64,000 nucleotides of DNA from Mimachlamys varia (GCA_947623455.1 OX392528.1:55322322-55386321); one strand, 5' to 3'. Numbered from the stretch's first letter, positions 1-18,815 are shown. The notes: generated by a model from the letters alone, not told the origin. Made by a program: numbers and translations.

Positions 1-3000
1 GAAACGATTTTCTCACGGAGTGAAATGATATTCTAGAGTGAAGATGTAGTGAAGATGTTTTAAGAAGATAATAGTCAAATAAGGATCAGAAGAGTTACTG
101 TCATTTGTTAAGACAAATAAATAACCCCAGGGGATGAAGAATAATTGAAATCTGACGTTAAGCTGGAATCTCTTGTAATAGATCTCTGAAAATTGACAGG
201 AATTCTTCACCCCCAAATCATAGACGTCCAGACATGTGAGTTTTTTTTCACGGCGACTATCAAATTACCATTACCTATCAGAAAAATAAGTACTGTAATG
301 TTGTTCCATTTTCTTGTTTAATTTTGACTCCCTGATAGATGTGTTTTTTTAACAGCAGGCAAATCGAGATATGGCTTAAATAGTATTTTAAGCAGACACC
401 AGTACTAGATAGCACTCAGCATGGGTGGGGATGGTGGTTGAAGATCGCCCTGGCGATTTTAGACCCACCCAGTAATTCCACGGGGACGGTCACGGATAGT
501 ATTTCCTGTTAAAGCATTGAAATCATCTATATGCGGAATCGAGGAAAACCTCAGAAAAAAACATGGTGGTTTATTGTCAAGGAAGAGAAATGTAAGCGGG
601 TGATTCATCACCAGGCTAGCTCAACCCCGGAATGGTGAGACAGGGGAGATAACCCAAGCTAGTCTACAGCTACCAGCACACAGTCCATGAGCTGACATCA
701 TCATATCTCCACAATTATATAACATTCTTTTTGTTATTCAATTTGTATATCTCCAGCTGCCGGTAATTCAATAGAATGGTTTTATCTTTATGGTGCTTTC
801 TCTGCCTCCCATGATCATGTTGCCATACCGATAGGTCTAGCTGAACAACTTGGAAGTGAATTGAATTGCACTCCAGTTTTCGTCCATATTTTCAAGTATG
901 GTGATTTCCTGGTGTAAGAGCTACAGCCCATATTGATTGCATCTTAGCAACCTATGGTGGGCAGAAGCCGGGGAGAACTGTCCCGTCCATCGCGTGATTG
1001 ACGCAAATCAATGGTCCTTGTTCATTTCAGGAACTGTGTGAATTATGACATTCATTCCTAGCTTGATTTACGAGCAGCCCTGTACTAGGCAATGTTATAC
1101 ATACACATTAAAAAGTTATTTTTTCCATTGTATTGTTAGGGAAAGATTCCTTACCAGCTTAAATTTAAATTGATCTTTTATATATACATCTATATGGAGA
1201 GACAATGATTTACTGAAAACATACTGTCAACACGCATGTATCGCGGCAAAAGAAGATTTATTTTTATTACCAGAGTCGGGAACCACCTGACTTTATAATT
1301 TAACTTGTATCCAGTTTATAAGAAATGTATTGGGGTTCGCTTTAGATTTTATATGGAAAAAATTCTTCAATAATATTTATAAATTTTTCATTTTTGTTTT
1401 CTATTTTTTATTATTTATACAATAAAATTTCTTTCATGTTAAATTCTAATAAATCAATCACTTGTGTATAGGTTATAAAAATTATTTTTAGTTTTTTCTA
1501 ATATTTCTTTTCTTGGTAACTTCCTTGTGGTTTGAGAGAATCCAGATAACAGTCTAGTGGCTACTATCTTTCTGGCTAGGTACCTCACACATTTTACTTT
1601 TTATTTGTCAATATTGGTCTCCTTGCTAAGCGGAGTGGCCTAGTTTCACTTTGAGTTTTGAGATTTGGTCTTTATTTGTTTAGAATTTTGCCTGGTGAGT
1701 TTGATCCTGGCAACCCAAAGTTTCTGTGATAAGAAGACTAGTGTGTGTATTATCTGTATAAGGCTGGTAGAGAACTATGAAATCCTCGCTAAATTTAGGT
1801 CACACAAAAATGTTTATTTATTTTATTAAGCACACTGAGAGCTAATGTCAAGGGTTTATCAGCTACTATTAATATTGTTCCTTTAAACCGTGTAGAAATT
1901 CAGAATGACAAATAACGCAGGGTTCTATAAATAAAAAATAAATAAATTTACATATAATTAATATGCACATTTTCACCATTAATTATAAATTGTTTTCAAG
2001 TATTTAAATACTTGTTACTGTTTTATTTTGTGTAATAATGTGCCGATTATTTTTTTATTTGAAAAAGTGTCAATTCTCCTATTTAAAAAGGTTTCTATTC
2101 CTCCATTTGTGTGTCAATCTATCAGTGATGAAATTCAATATAAAATGACAGTTGGTGAATAAAAAACAAATGTAATTGATCAATTAGTTTCCAAGACAAT
2201 GAAACATGACAGGTATTTTCTTCAGTTCTGATGTATAGATAAAATTTATCACCTGGGAAAAGACCATCCTGTCGGAGCTTTCGTGGATGTAAATTGATTA
2301 AATTGTATTATAATCCGATCACTGGTTTAGTATGGCATATGAAAGATGATAATGACACATAGTAAAATTGTACAATAGAAAACAAAAAAATTATTATATT
2401 TTGACACGGTAGCAAGATTGGGGAAATTATACAATCAATTTCGACATGTTTACAGGTTTGTAAAATGGGTAAATTATTTTGACGAGGTGAAGAAAAAAAA
2501 TATATATCTGAACATAATTATTAAACAGAATGTAATGTAGAATTATACATTTAAATCAGAAGGATAAAAATGATTCATATATTCACGAGGAAAGGAAACA
2601 TATGTTTGACATTATTTTTAAACTAACAAGTCTAAGCTGTATATTAATTGCAAGAAATATACGTAAAATGTTAATTATAAAATTTTATACAGTAAGCCAA
2701 ATAATGGAAACGGTCGGTGACTTGATTATGAGTTATGATGTATGATGTGTGTAAATGGGACCAGCAGGAGCTTGGTATGTTTGGGAGTTTAAAATGAAGG
2801 CAATTAATTTGTCAGTAGGGACTTGACAGCTGTTGGTGACAAGTGGAGGGAGAATTATGCATCCTCAGAACAATTAAACACTAGATATGAAATATAAAGA
2901 CTCCTCTGTCGAATAAGTAATGTCTATGTAATAATGCATAAGGCTGGGATAAGAAAGTTTTTTATGAGTGTTGACAGTGGAGCAATATGACATGTCATTT

Positions 3001-4947
3001 GTTATGCGTTGGTAAGTGGCGATATTGTCCTAGGGGTATATTGTTTAGTGCTGGAAGACACTAGCCATCCCATTGTGTTAACGGAGAAGGCCTGGTATTG
3101 ACAGCAGATATAGACTGGTCACTCATCTCCTAGAACTGTCACCGGGCTACCCTGGGGCTGACCGGCCCACAAAAACCTCCTGTATACCCTAAACACTGGT
3201 CATTATCTCCATACCGTGATTTGTGTAAGATCTGCATAACAACTGCTCTAGCTGGCTAGTACTGTATAATCACATGTGGGCCGAATCGGAAACCAGCTCT
3301 ACCACGATGTCACGAAAAATTCTTGGAAAAATGCTCGGTTTGTACCATTTCTGTTTTTTGTTTACAAATTTGTCATCAACTTTGTTTGTTGTAATCATAA
3401 TTTGTGATTAGGATACTATAAAATTCTTGAAAGAAATATCTTCGAAATATTCCTGGGAAAGATGTGTGGTTCGTATTGTTGGAACATATATATCGCATCT
3501 ATATTTTGTATACTTTTTTGCAATAGATAATATTTGTAATAATTTGATTATTGCATATCTATACCAGTTTGATTATAGTTTGTTTTTGTTTTGAATTTAA
3601 ATGCCTTATTTCGACGGAATAATGATTAACTTGTACTGGTAGTACTTAATATGTGTTGTCATTTATAAAGTGGATTCTACAAATCGTTGAGGTTTTTGAA
3701 AATGTCATTGAAAAGTAATTTCAGGGGAAAAGTGTCGAGGGGATATCTAGTTTCATGGGGGTTTTTTTTTCAGTTTTGACGCACACATCATTATAATCAT
3801 AACTATTTCAAATGTGCACGTGTCCGGAATGGTTGGACATTTTATTGATGGAAATTCGTTGATGTATTTAGAAGCTAGTGGTGTTCGGGAGAGAACAAAT
3901 TTACTAATAGGTTTTGAGTAGTGAACGGATCTCGTCTGAACTCCAGTAGATCTGTACGGGGCTGTGATATCACTCTGACAAGTTTTGATGGATGGGCTAG
4001 GAAATCATTTCTGACAATCGGCCATATTTCCCTGCTTAAAGAAATTACATACCCACGATAACAATTTTTATCTCTGTGAAATCACGGAGCTCCCACATTG
4101 ACGATCCTGGGTTTAGTTGGAGGCCACCAACTTTTAATCAAGCCTACATATTTTCTGCTTAAACGCATTCTCTATCTTCCCCATTTAATTCTTCCTCTAT
4201 TGTAATTATTTAACCAAGAAGGTTTTCAAACCTATGAATACGGAAGACCCAGTTGTCTGCGGCTGGGACGCGACCAGAGTCAGTCGGACAGACCCTCGGA
4301 AAGTGAATTTGGTTTGTTTTTAGTGTTGTGCGTCTGTTGCTCAAACTGGAGTGTAGGGAGGTTTTTCCTTGGCAGAAGCTATTATAATGGTTGGTATATA
4401 TTAAATAAATCATAGACGGGGAATAGGCTGATTGAATAGTGCCCTGCCTTCAGCCCATATAGATAACTGGTGATTTGGTTTGTAAATATCTAACGTTATT
4501 AATTTGGAAAACAAAACTTTCTTGGGAATAGGATTGGATAGGAACCCCCTGTCTATGTTATGATAGTTGTCTTTTAAAATGGTAGTTGGACTTAATATGA
4601 TTTCGCCTGTGCCATTTTCTATTTTTGCCATTCAACACTTTTACAAGATTTCGGGTAAGATTCTTTCCGTTTTTATTGGATTACGGGGAAAATTTGAGAG
4701 GGGGCCCAATGAAGTCTTTCATCCAATTTGTCTTTGATTGGGAATGAATTCCAATTAATTTGTGATCATTCATAGCTCGGTAGCGGAGGTAATTAAATTG
4801 CAGACTTGATGTGGGAAATATTGTTATTGAATCAGAAAATTTTGGCATTAGTGTCATGAAATTTGTGAAATGTACTCTTGTCGTTCCTTTCAGAAATGTC
4901 ATTATCTTAAAGCAGCAAATAGAAGTTGCGCGTCTGTAATGGTGGTT

Positions 4948-4975
4948 CCAGGAGAGGTGGGTCCACCACTCCTGG
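4948..4975. repeat. Short imperfect inverted repeat (hairpin)
   Basis: Two 13-base arms, CCAGGAGAGGTGG and CCACCACTCCTGG, are separated by GT and pair with one mismatch. It lies alone in intronic sequence and no function is evident. Confidence 0.6.
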
Positions 4976-6389
4976 CGTAATTGGGGAGGAAAGGGGGACC
5001 TCGGTTAATATCATAGGCTGGTGATATAGGCTTCAGCTGCCCATGGAATAATACTTTTGCATTTCAACAGCCTTTTCGCGGTGTTATAACGCAGAGCCGA
5101 GGATTTCTGTAGTGATACCAGTATTATCGTGCGAATTGAATTTGTGAGTTTTGCTGAATTTAATTTGATAACCTTTTCGCTCTTCAACTGCAATCACCAT
5201 AGCATCGAGTCCCTCAAGTGCATCCAAGCACAACTCAAGTTGTTCATCACCTCAGAAAGAGACTACAGGGTCAGAGGTATAATCAAGCCGACTTTTATCA
5301 AAATAGCTCCGTCCTAAATTACATCACTGTGCTATTGTGTTGGCAAGTAGATCAGAGGCCGGCAGTTTGAACCCTGTTCGGGTGCAATGACGGAAGCATC
5401 AAATCGCAAACTTCAAAATGCCGTTTTACTTTCTGATATCTGTACAAAAAAGTCGTAAACTTTTTTTCTCAAAAAATCTATTTGCGATTAGTTTCAGTAT
5501 ACAGATTTGATAACGTGTTTATTTACACTAGTTTCATGGTACAGCTAGCCCTACCGTTTTAACTGTTCACAGCAGGCAAGCAGACCTGAATGGACACATT
5601 ATTTGTTTTTAACCTCTTTTCAGAATGCTTTTTCAATTGTAAATATAAATCACAAATGGAGATTGACTGGAATTTAATTTGAATTGAATATCCAGTTTGG
5701 TTACAGGACGGTATTTCATTCAAGAAATGTGTATTTTTTCTCCGCAAACGTGTTGTAACAAGAAGACGAAGGTTTAGGTGACTAGTAACGACACCCGGTA
5801 TTTCACGGGTCAGAGAAGAATTGATCACCGATCAGTAGTGACTCGTCGACTCCAACGGTTTATTATGGGAAGTATCGGGTGTCTATTCGTAATTTATACC
5901 CGGGGCTACCCTGAATTTCAAAACATACCCCTTGTACATAGTGAGGTATAGCCCCTAGGGAGCTAGATCAGATAGGATGAGAAACCCTAGTCAACCATCA
6001 ACATAGGCGTCTATTGTTAGCATAGATATAGGTAGTAGTTTTATTCACGTTACTAATTCCGGGATTGGGAAGTTAGCATCGGGTGTTGGTTTAATTGTTA
6101 AATCGTGGAATTAAATGTCTGTCTGATCAAGGTTAATGACAGGCTTGATATACTGCCCGATACACGTGTGCCAATACAGATACACACATACCGTACTCCT
6201 ATAAGGATGCACATATATATAATACTCGTAATGCTTGTATACTGATGCAATAAACTTGTACCTATATGCTTATACCACCACATGTATCGACAATACCGAC
6301 ATGATAATGTTTCATTTTGAAGTATATAATGAATGCTAATGTTTAACAACTAAATTTGAATCGAAACAAAAAAAGAATTCCTAGGACTT

Positions 6390-6468
6390 ACAAAACAACA
6401 AAATGCTTTATTTTATAACAAAACAACAAAATGCTTTATTTTATAACTAAACAACAAAATGCTTTATA
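6390..6468. repeat. 28-bp tandem repeat, about 2.8 copies
   Basis: The core AACAACAAAATGCTTTA recurs with a 28-base period (the ATGCTTT word at 6403, 6431 and 6459). The copies are nearly identical, so the expansion is recent. It is noncoding. Confidence 0.85.
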
Positions 6469-7397
6469 AAAAAAAATTGAGTTGGCTGCATATCGGTGAA
6501 TATAAGAATCGTACCCATGAATACGCTAAATTACAAATGTATCGGGGGGAAAAAAAATTGTTACATCTGAAATCCATTTGGACATGTACAAGTATGAAAT
6601 TATGGTGATCGTTAGCGCATATTGTACAGATGTAAATAGGACCAACAGAAAGTAGTGTTTTATTTCATTACCGCAACTGCAAAAAATCGCCTCGTTTTAA
6701 CTGGAGCGTCAGGTGAAGAAAGCCTGTTCGGTTAAGTCTTATGTCATCAGTATCCTTGATTCGTAGCCTTCGTTACAGCTCTGTTAGCTTCTTCAGAATC
6801 ATATGCGTAAAAGAATTCGCAATACAAAAAAAAAATTGAAATGGAATTAGTTATTCATGTTTGTATTCATTTGAAAAAATTTTAACATTGAAATTATAAA
6901 ATGGTTTTATGATTATTTTTGATATTTTTTTTTTAGTTTAATTCAATTGAAGCTCTTTAGACTTCTAGGGAAAGTTTCGCAAAAATATGTACGGTTTTAG
7001 ACAGGTTTACAGCATTCCTTTCCAATGGATGATAATACAAAACACATTTATACTCGTACACACCGCTTTATTCAGGGTCTGTCAGGAATTTTGTTCCACT
7101 AGGAATATCGACTTTAAAACTGTACAAAAAAAATATATTTAAATACATATTCAACAGTCCTCTCATTCCCGAAAGGATTATTTTACATTTATGTAACACT
7201 TTCCTATTCAAATTTCTGTTTAAATTAAATCTATGTTTATTATTATTTCCATGGTGTGGAAGTCATGCATGTGGTTATCGTAAAACTTTACATGTTGTAA
7301 AGTATTCATAAAAATTTAATATTTTGGAAAATGTTGAGCACTTGTACATATAAACCTTGATGTCATAAATATAAACTGTTCCTTTTTGGTTCAAAAT

Positions 7398-7423
7398 GAT
7401 CACAATTATTTTGAATTGTGATC
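7398..7423. repeat. Perfect 10-bp inverted repeat with 6-base loop
   Basis: GATCACAATT (7398-7407) and AATTGTGATC (7414-7423) are exact reverse complements around a six-base loop. It ends nine bases before the first copy of the interspersed hairpin element, so the two may belong to one nested insertion. Confidence 0.6.
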
Positions 7424-7431
7424 TTTATTTA

Positions 7432-7505
7432 TCCACCCCTGAAGACTCATTTGAACTCTTCTATATCAAAAGTTAGAATAGTTCATTATGGAATATCAGG
7501 GGTGA
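7432..7505 (+). mobile_element. Short hairpin element, MITE-like, copy 1
   Basis: One of four related elements of about 75 bp in this window. It begins CCACCCCTGA, ends TCAGGGGTGAA, and has inner arms around TTTGAACTCTT and AATAGTTCATTA, so the whole element folds back on itself. This copy has the same orientation as the one at 44593. It contains no coding sequence. It ends 68 bases before the Meis exon at 7574, which places it near the branch-point region. Short size, terminal inverted repeats and dispersed copies fit a non-autonomous DNA transposon. I see no clear target-site duplication, so the class is inferred. Confidence 0.7.
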
Positions 7506-7573
7506 ATGTGCTAAGCCTGATAGCTGATGAGTTGGACGGTAGCTGATTTCTCGTTTTATTTCGTATTTTCCAG

Positions 7574-7728
7574 GTGACGGGTTGGACAATAGTGTAGGAT
7601 CAGGGGAAGGAACTGCGGATGAAGATGCTGACGGAGACAGGTCTAACTCTAAACGACAGAAAAAACGTGGAATATTTCCAAAAGTAGCAACTAATATTAT
7701 GCGAGCATGGTTATTCCAACATTTAACG
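7574..7728 (+). CDS. Meis: Meis/homothorax homeobox gene, exon A: acidic linker and homeodomain helix 1
   Basis: Internal exon of a TALE homeodomain transcription factor, a nuclear DNA-binding partner of Pbx and Hox proteins. Two bases complete a split codon, then 51 codons read [14 protein letters not shown], an acidic stretch, the basic SNSKRQKKR and [22 protein letters not shown]. The latter is the invariant N-terminal arm and first helix of Meis1/2/3 and Hth homeodomains. It is preceded by a pyrimidine-rich CAG acceptor (7571-7573) and followed by GTGAGT at 7729, with the intron in phase 0 after Thr. The upstream Meis/PKNOX domain is outside the window. Pknox/Prep is less likely because the [11 protein letters not shown] and [10 protein letters not shown] words are Meis-specific. 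Confidence 0.97.
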
Positions 7729-13716
<5,988 letters not shown>

Positions 13717-14221
13717 TGAGTACAACCGACCATCACACACCATGTTGAGATAAAAATATAGTACAATGTTACACCATCAACTTAGCACCATGTATATAAC
13801 ACCATCCATGTAAAATGCCAACAGATCACCATTTAATATCAACCTAACACTATCAAAGATGAATCCACATACCAATAACACTAACAAAAGTAGGTACAGC
13901 GTCATCGTCACCCATGGCAACCGGAGGGTACATAATCATCATCTCTGGTGTAACACCATGACAACCAGTCTCTCATCTGGTGATTGGATAAGAACTTGTG
14001 GTGGACATTCTTGTAGGTCAAAGGTCATAATCACCAAAATCGAACCTCTACAGCACCATGTGTACAGAAGTTATGTCCCCTGAATCAGTAGATTGCTGAA
14101 CTAACCCAAGCTCCTGTTATAGAAATGTTTGCTGGTCAGTTGTTCAAGGCAACGATTTTGAGGTATATTCTTATTAGATTGTTAATCCTTTCAACTTGGA
14201 AGGAATAATAGGATCTGTTTT

Positions 14222-14475
14222 GTAAAGTGTTGACATATTACAGTTGAGTTTTACAATACCCTGTGTGACATGGTCGGGGAAGAGTACCAGAGAGTTGTGT
14301 GTAAAGTGTTGACATATTACAGTTGAGTTTTACACTACCCTGTGCAACATGGTCGGGGAAGAGTATCAGAGAGTTGTATGTAGAGTGTTGACATATTACA
14401 GTTGAGCTTTACACTACCCTGTGCGACTACGTCCTGGAGAAGAGTACCAGAAAGTTGTGTGTAGGGTGCTGATGT
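14222..14475. repeat. 79-bp tandem repeat, about 3.2 copies
   Basis: The motif GTAAAGTGTTGACATATTAC recurs at 14222 and 14301, and as GTAGAGTGTTGAC at 14380, a period of 79 bases. A more divergent partial copy starts near 14461. Noncoding. Confidence 0.85.
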
Positions 14476-14828
14476 ATTGAGGAGGGACCTCCACTTTCTG
14501 GTGTCAGGGAAAAGTAGGGGAGGAGGGTAAACTAGTGTGCCCACATAAATCCTTGAAGATGTTCAAGCTATGTTCAACATTGTGATGGTTTTGACATGTG
14601 AGGGAAGAGCCTCGCAGTATGTTTAGAGTGTAGGGCTGATGTATTGTCCGCGGCTCAAGCCCACCGTTACACTGTAGGTGTTGCATGAAATTGCTGTGTT
14701 TCCCCGGAACTACCTACGCTTCCACTGACTCTGGCAGTGCCCCCTAGTGTTGACGGAAGCAATTCAAAACTAGAAATTGTTGGCTAACAATTTGATGGGC
14801 TTTTCACCTATAATCTATATCATTTCTG

Positions 14829-14884
14829 TTGGATTTTGAATCAACTTTAAAATTGCACACTTTTGTCGGGACTATCTCAGGATC
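14829..14884 (+). repeat. Isolated diverged relic of the 464-bp repeat unit
   Basis: About 56 bases (TTGGATTTTGAATCAA-like, then GTCGGGACTATC and GGATCA) match the segment that follows the YY1-like motif in each 464-bp unit at 16.4-18.6 kb. It is single-copy and more diverged, 1.5 kb upstream of the array. The unit therefore behaves like a dispersed repeat that later expanded in tandem. Confidence 0.6.
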
Positions 14885-15368
14885 AATTAATTTAAAATTT
14901 GATGGGATGAACAGATTCTTAAAATGGTAAGTATGAGTATTGAACTGCGTTAAGTTTGCATTCAAAGGTAATATGAATGCCCGCTGAAAGCTGTTCAATG
15001 CAAAATTAAGTGTAAGCATTTGAAAAGCTTTTCAAAGTCGTTAAAAAGGTTTTGTTAAGCCAATAATACCACTACATTTCCTCAGTTTAAGCCCTAATTA
15101 CGGTTCGTTTAAAGCGCACAAAATGATCAGATAGTGATATATATATTTGCTGAGAAATGTATGTCCCAATTATCAAATGTTAACAGATTTTCAGTATCTT
15201 CCGGTCGTAAAAGCACTTGTCCCGACAATGGGAAAATCTCTCCTCCAGTTTCATATGTTCCGACAATCAAATGAGATATTTCTGCTACGATGTCTCGATA
15301 ATAACGTGTATAGATGTATTACAACGAAAAAAAAAGAAGAAATTCAAACAAAAAAAACTCTGCTGAGT

Positions 15369-15439
15369 GTTCCGCCCAGGAATCGAACCCGGGTCTCTAT
15401 CGTAATGAACTATAGCCTTACCATTTGAGCCAAAGCGGC
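15369..15439 (-). mobile_element. tRNA-like sequence (pseudo-tRNA or SINE head)
   Basis: On the minus strand a perfect Pol III B box GGTTCGATTCC (15389-15379) and an A-box-like TGGCTCAAATGG (15432-15421) sit 43 bases apart, the normal tRNA spacing. The T stem CCGGG/CCTGG pairs. The presumed acceptor ends GCCGCTT and GCGGAAC match at only about three of seven positions, and no standard 5-bp anticodon stem forms. It is therefore a decayed tRNA copy or tRNA-derived SINE head rather than a working tRNA gene. It lies in the 24-kb Meis intron, antisense to the gene. Confidence 0.5.
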
Positions 15440-16387
15440 TAGTTGTAATGCGCATCCGTTAATTCACTAACAAAGACCGTATTTTACACTATTAAGGACT
15501 CGCACAACTAAATGAGCCAATCACGGCCTGTTTCATACGTTTGTAGTCCCTACTGAAAATTTGTTCTGGCTAAGTACAGTGATTCTGAGTAATCTAGATA
15601 GATAATTGTTGACATATTCAGCATTGAATGAAATCTATAGATATTTAACTTTACAAAAATGTATACTTTTGGTTGATTTTGATGTGTGATGGCGGATTGA
15701 TATGGGGTCAAAAGTCAGAGGGTGTTCCCGTACCATTTCACTGGTTTGACATGTAAATTTCCAGTTGTCCGTAGCAGACGCCTGTAGCGAGCTAATATGC
15801 CAGTAAACTCCTCATAAAATGCCCCTTGAAGCCTTTGTCATGTACGCATGGAAGTTAATGCTGCTCCTCATTCTGTCGCTCATTAGTGTATTCAAAAAAA
15901 GATAGTGTTGCAAGTTATACATTCCGATGACGTCACAATGTTTACAGTGACCCGCGGGTATGTTTGTACTGGCTGACATGTAGACTTATTTTGTTGTTTT
16001 TTTTTAAACGTTTGCGATGACTTTGTTATGTTTAGATTGATGAGATAATATAGTATAATATCAAACAATACCAGATATGAATTTAGTTTCATGAAATACA
16101 ATAAGTTTCGCCATCAACTTTCATTCTATCGGTCCAGCTGTGATCGGCCGTCGTAGCAACGATAGGCCTAAAGATCATATTGCACTGTACAATATAAAAC
16201 TGTATAAAAAGGTACCAACTAAATGTACGAATATCCTTAGACGTACAATAAGATCTGCTTTATCTATGAAAACTATCTACATACAATTAGTAACCGGAAT
16301 AACAGTCCATCGGGATGTGTGTATATGCAACTTTTTATCAACTGTTGCCAAGGAGTATAAAGAAAACACAGGAGAGTTCCAAAATTA

Positions 16388-18612
16388 CGGTTTTTTATAT
16401 AGATTATATAGGGGAAAATGCAAAACGGCGTAATACCTTAACCGGAAGTGGTATCAAGACACCGAAGGTATCAATATCATCGGAATGATATACTCTATTG
16501 ATCAGTAGAAAAAGTTTTAAAAAATAATGAAAAATGAAAAATTTCTAAAAATAGGTTAACTTTGGCCTCTGCTGCGCTGTTTTACGAGACATATTTTGTT
16601 ATAACTTATAGAAGAAAAAAGTTTTCCCCAGATATATTCTACAATAATATACCTTTGAAACATCTGAACATTAAACGGTTATTGAGATATAGCCATTTTA
16701 ACATTTTAAAGTATGACGTCATAGCGGCCATCTTGGAATTTGAATCGATTTAAAAATATCAAACTTTAGTCAGGACTATCCCACGATCATATTTGACAAG
16801 TTTGAGCTGAATCCCACTGTTGGAATTAGAGAAGAAGTTTAAAATGTAAAACGATTTTTAACATAGAATATATAGGGAAATGTTCACAATGGCGTAATTC
16901 CTTAACCGGAAGTGCTATCAAGACACCGAAGGTATCAATATCATCGGAATGTCATACTCTATTGATCTGTAGAAAAAGTTTTCACAAATAATGAAAAATG
17001 AAAAATTTCTAAAAATAGATTAACTTTGACCTCTGCCCCGCTTTTTTACGAGACATATTTTGTTATAACTTATAGAAGAAAAAAGTTTTCCCCAGATATA
17101 TTCTACAATAATATACCTTTGAAACATCTGAACATTAAATAGTTATTGAGATATAGCCATTTAAACATTTTAAAGTATGACGTCATAGCGGCCATCTTGG
17201 ATTTTGAATCAATTTAAAAATATCAAACTTTAGTCGGGACTATCCCACGATCATTTTAGACAAGTTTGAGCTGAATCCCACTGTTGGAATTTGAGAAGAA
17301 GTTTAAAATGTAAAACGATTTTTAACATAGAATATATAGGGAAATGTTCACAATGGCGTAATACCTTAACCGGAAGTGCTATCAAGACACCAAAGGTATC
17401 AATATCATCGGAATGACATACTCTATTGATATATAGAAGCAGTTTTCAAAAATAGTAAAAAATGAAAAATTTCTAAAAATAGATGAACTTTGACCTTTAT
17501 TGTGCTGCTTAACAAGACATATTTTGTGATAACTTGTAGAAAAAAAAAGTAGTCTCCAGATGTATTCTACAATAATATACCTTTGTAAAATCTGTACATT
17601 AAATGGTTATTGAGATATAGCCATTTTAACATTTTAAAGTATGACGTCATAGCGGCCATCTTGGATTTTGAATCAATTTAAAAATATCAAACTTTAGTCG
17701 AGACTATCCCACGATCATTTTTGACAAGTTTGAGCTGAATCCCACTGTTGGAATTTGAGAAGAAGTTTAAAATGTAAAACGATTTTTAACATAGAATATA
17801 TAGGGAAATGTTCACAATGGCGTAATACCTTAACCGGAAGTGCTATCAAGACACCAAAGGTATCAATATCATCGGAATGACATACTCTATTGATATATAG
17901 AAGCAGTTTTCAAAAATAGTAAAAAATGAAAAATTTCTAAAAATAGATGAACTTTGACCTTTATTGTGCTGCTTAACAAGACATATTTTGTGATAACTTG
18001 TAGAAAAAAAAAGTAGTCTCCAGATGTATTCTACAATAATATACCTTTGTAAAATCTGTACATTAAATGGTTATTGAGATATAGCCATTTTAACATTTTA
18101 AAGTATGACGTCATAGCGGCCATCTTGGATTTTGAATCAATTTAAAAATATCAAACTTTAGTCGGGACTATCCCACGATCATTTTTGACAAGTTTGAGCT
18201 GAATCCCACCAGTGGAATTTGAGAAGAAGTTTAAAATGTGAAACGGTTTTTTATATAGATTATATAGGGGAAAATTACATATGGCGTATACCGGAAACCA
18301 CATGTGTTACATAAAAACTAAACACATCAAATTCATCAGAATGACATTGTGTATAGATTGGTCAAAACAAATTTCAAAAAAAATTAAAATTACAAAAAAA
18401 AAAAATAAAAATTTTTTTTTGATTTTTGACCCAATGGCGAACTTTTTTATTTCAACTCCAAAGTACCTAAATGTGTGACAAAAAAAGTTAGATATGGCTT
18501 ATGTCTACAATAATATCATTACAGAAACTCTGAACAGCCAACGGTCATTGAAATATGGCTATTTTAAAGTTTTTAACTTATGACGTCATGGCGGCCATCT
18601 TGGATTTTGGAC
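16388..18612 (+). repeat. 464-bp tandem array, four full units plus a partial fifth
   Basis: The phrase ACCGGAAGTG recurs at 16441, 16905, 17369 and 17833, exactly 464 bases apart, with a decayed fifth copy near 18290. Every unit contains TGACGTCA (16714, 17178, 17642, 18106, 18581), a palindromic CRE-type site, followed within a few bases by GCGGCCATCTTGG, which resembles a YY1 site in reverse. Units 3 and 4 are almost identical; units 1 and 2 are also close. The outer ends of the first and fifth units share a variant (CGGTTTTTTATATAGATTAT at 16388 and 18244, exactly four periods apart) that the inner units lack. All frames are broken, so it is noncoding. It lies within the 24-kb Meis intron. 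Confidence 0.92.
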
Positions 18613-18731
18613 CTACTTCGTTATGTTGCTGTCACCCCTTTGACTCATGCCATATACAATGGGCTTAACCGAATTGGCATACCTCTTACCATTTTTGCAT
18701 AATAGTGTGCCAAAAATGAAATGCAGAAGAA

Positions 18732-18732
<1 letters not shown>

Positions 18733-18773
<41 letters not shown>
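18733..18773 (+). repeat. (AAT)n microsatellite
   Basis: About 13-14 AAT triplets follow directly on a short A/G-rich lead and end at AACAGAACAG. Translations of this tract are runs of Asn or Ile and are not genes. Confidence 0.97.
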
Positions 18774-18774
<1 letters not shown>

Positions 18775-18793
18775 CAGAACAGAAACAATAGGT

Positions 18794-18815
18794 CTTTTCA
18801 CCACATGGTGAAAAG
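18794..18815. repeat. 10-bp inverted repeat next to the AAT tract
   Basis: CTTTTCACCA and TGGTGAAAAG are exact reverse complements around CA. With the adjacent AAT tract this may be the end of an unclassified small element. Confidence 0.6.

Larger units (their letters stand above)
1..7573 (+). other. Intronic DNA upstream of the first Meis exon in the window
   Basis: The first recognisable exon begins at 7574 behind an acceptor site and starts in the middle of a codon, so earlier Meis exons must exist. I read this stretch for the Meis N-terminal domain and for the exon expected just before the homeodomain and recognised neither. It is therefore most simply intron. The open frames here are short, AT-rich and unlike any protein I know. 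It contains a 28-bp tandem repeat, two small inverted repeats and one hairpin element, listed separately. The acceptor side before 7574 is pyrimidine-rich and ends in CAG. Confidence 0.7.

Noticed and set aside
1..7573. Upstream Meis exon within the window
   Set aside because: I looked for the exon preceding the homeodomain linker and for the Meis/PKNOX domain and found no convincing coding segment with splice sites.
15369..15439. Functional tRNA gene
   Set aside because: Only about three of seven acceptor positions pair and there is no normal anticodon stem.
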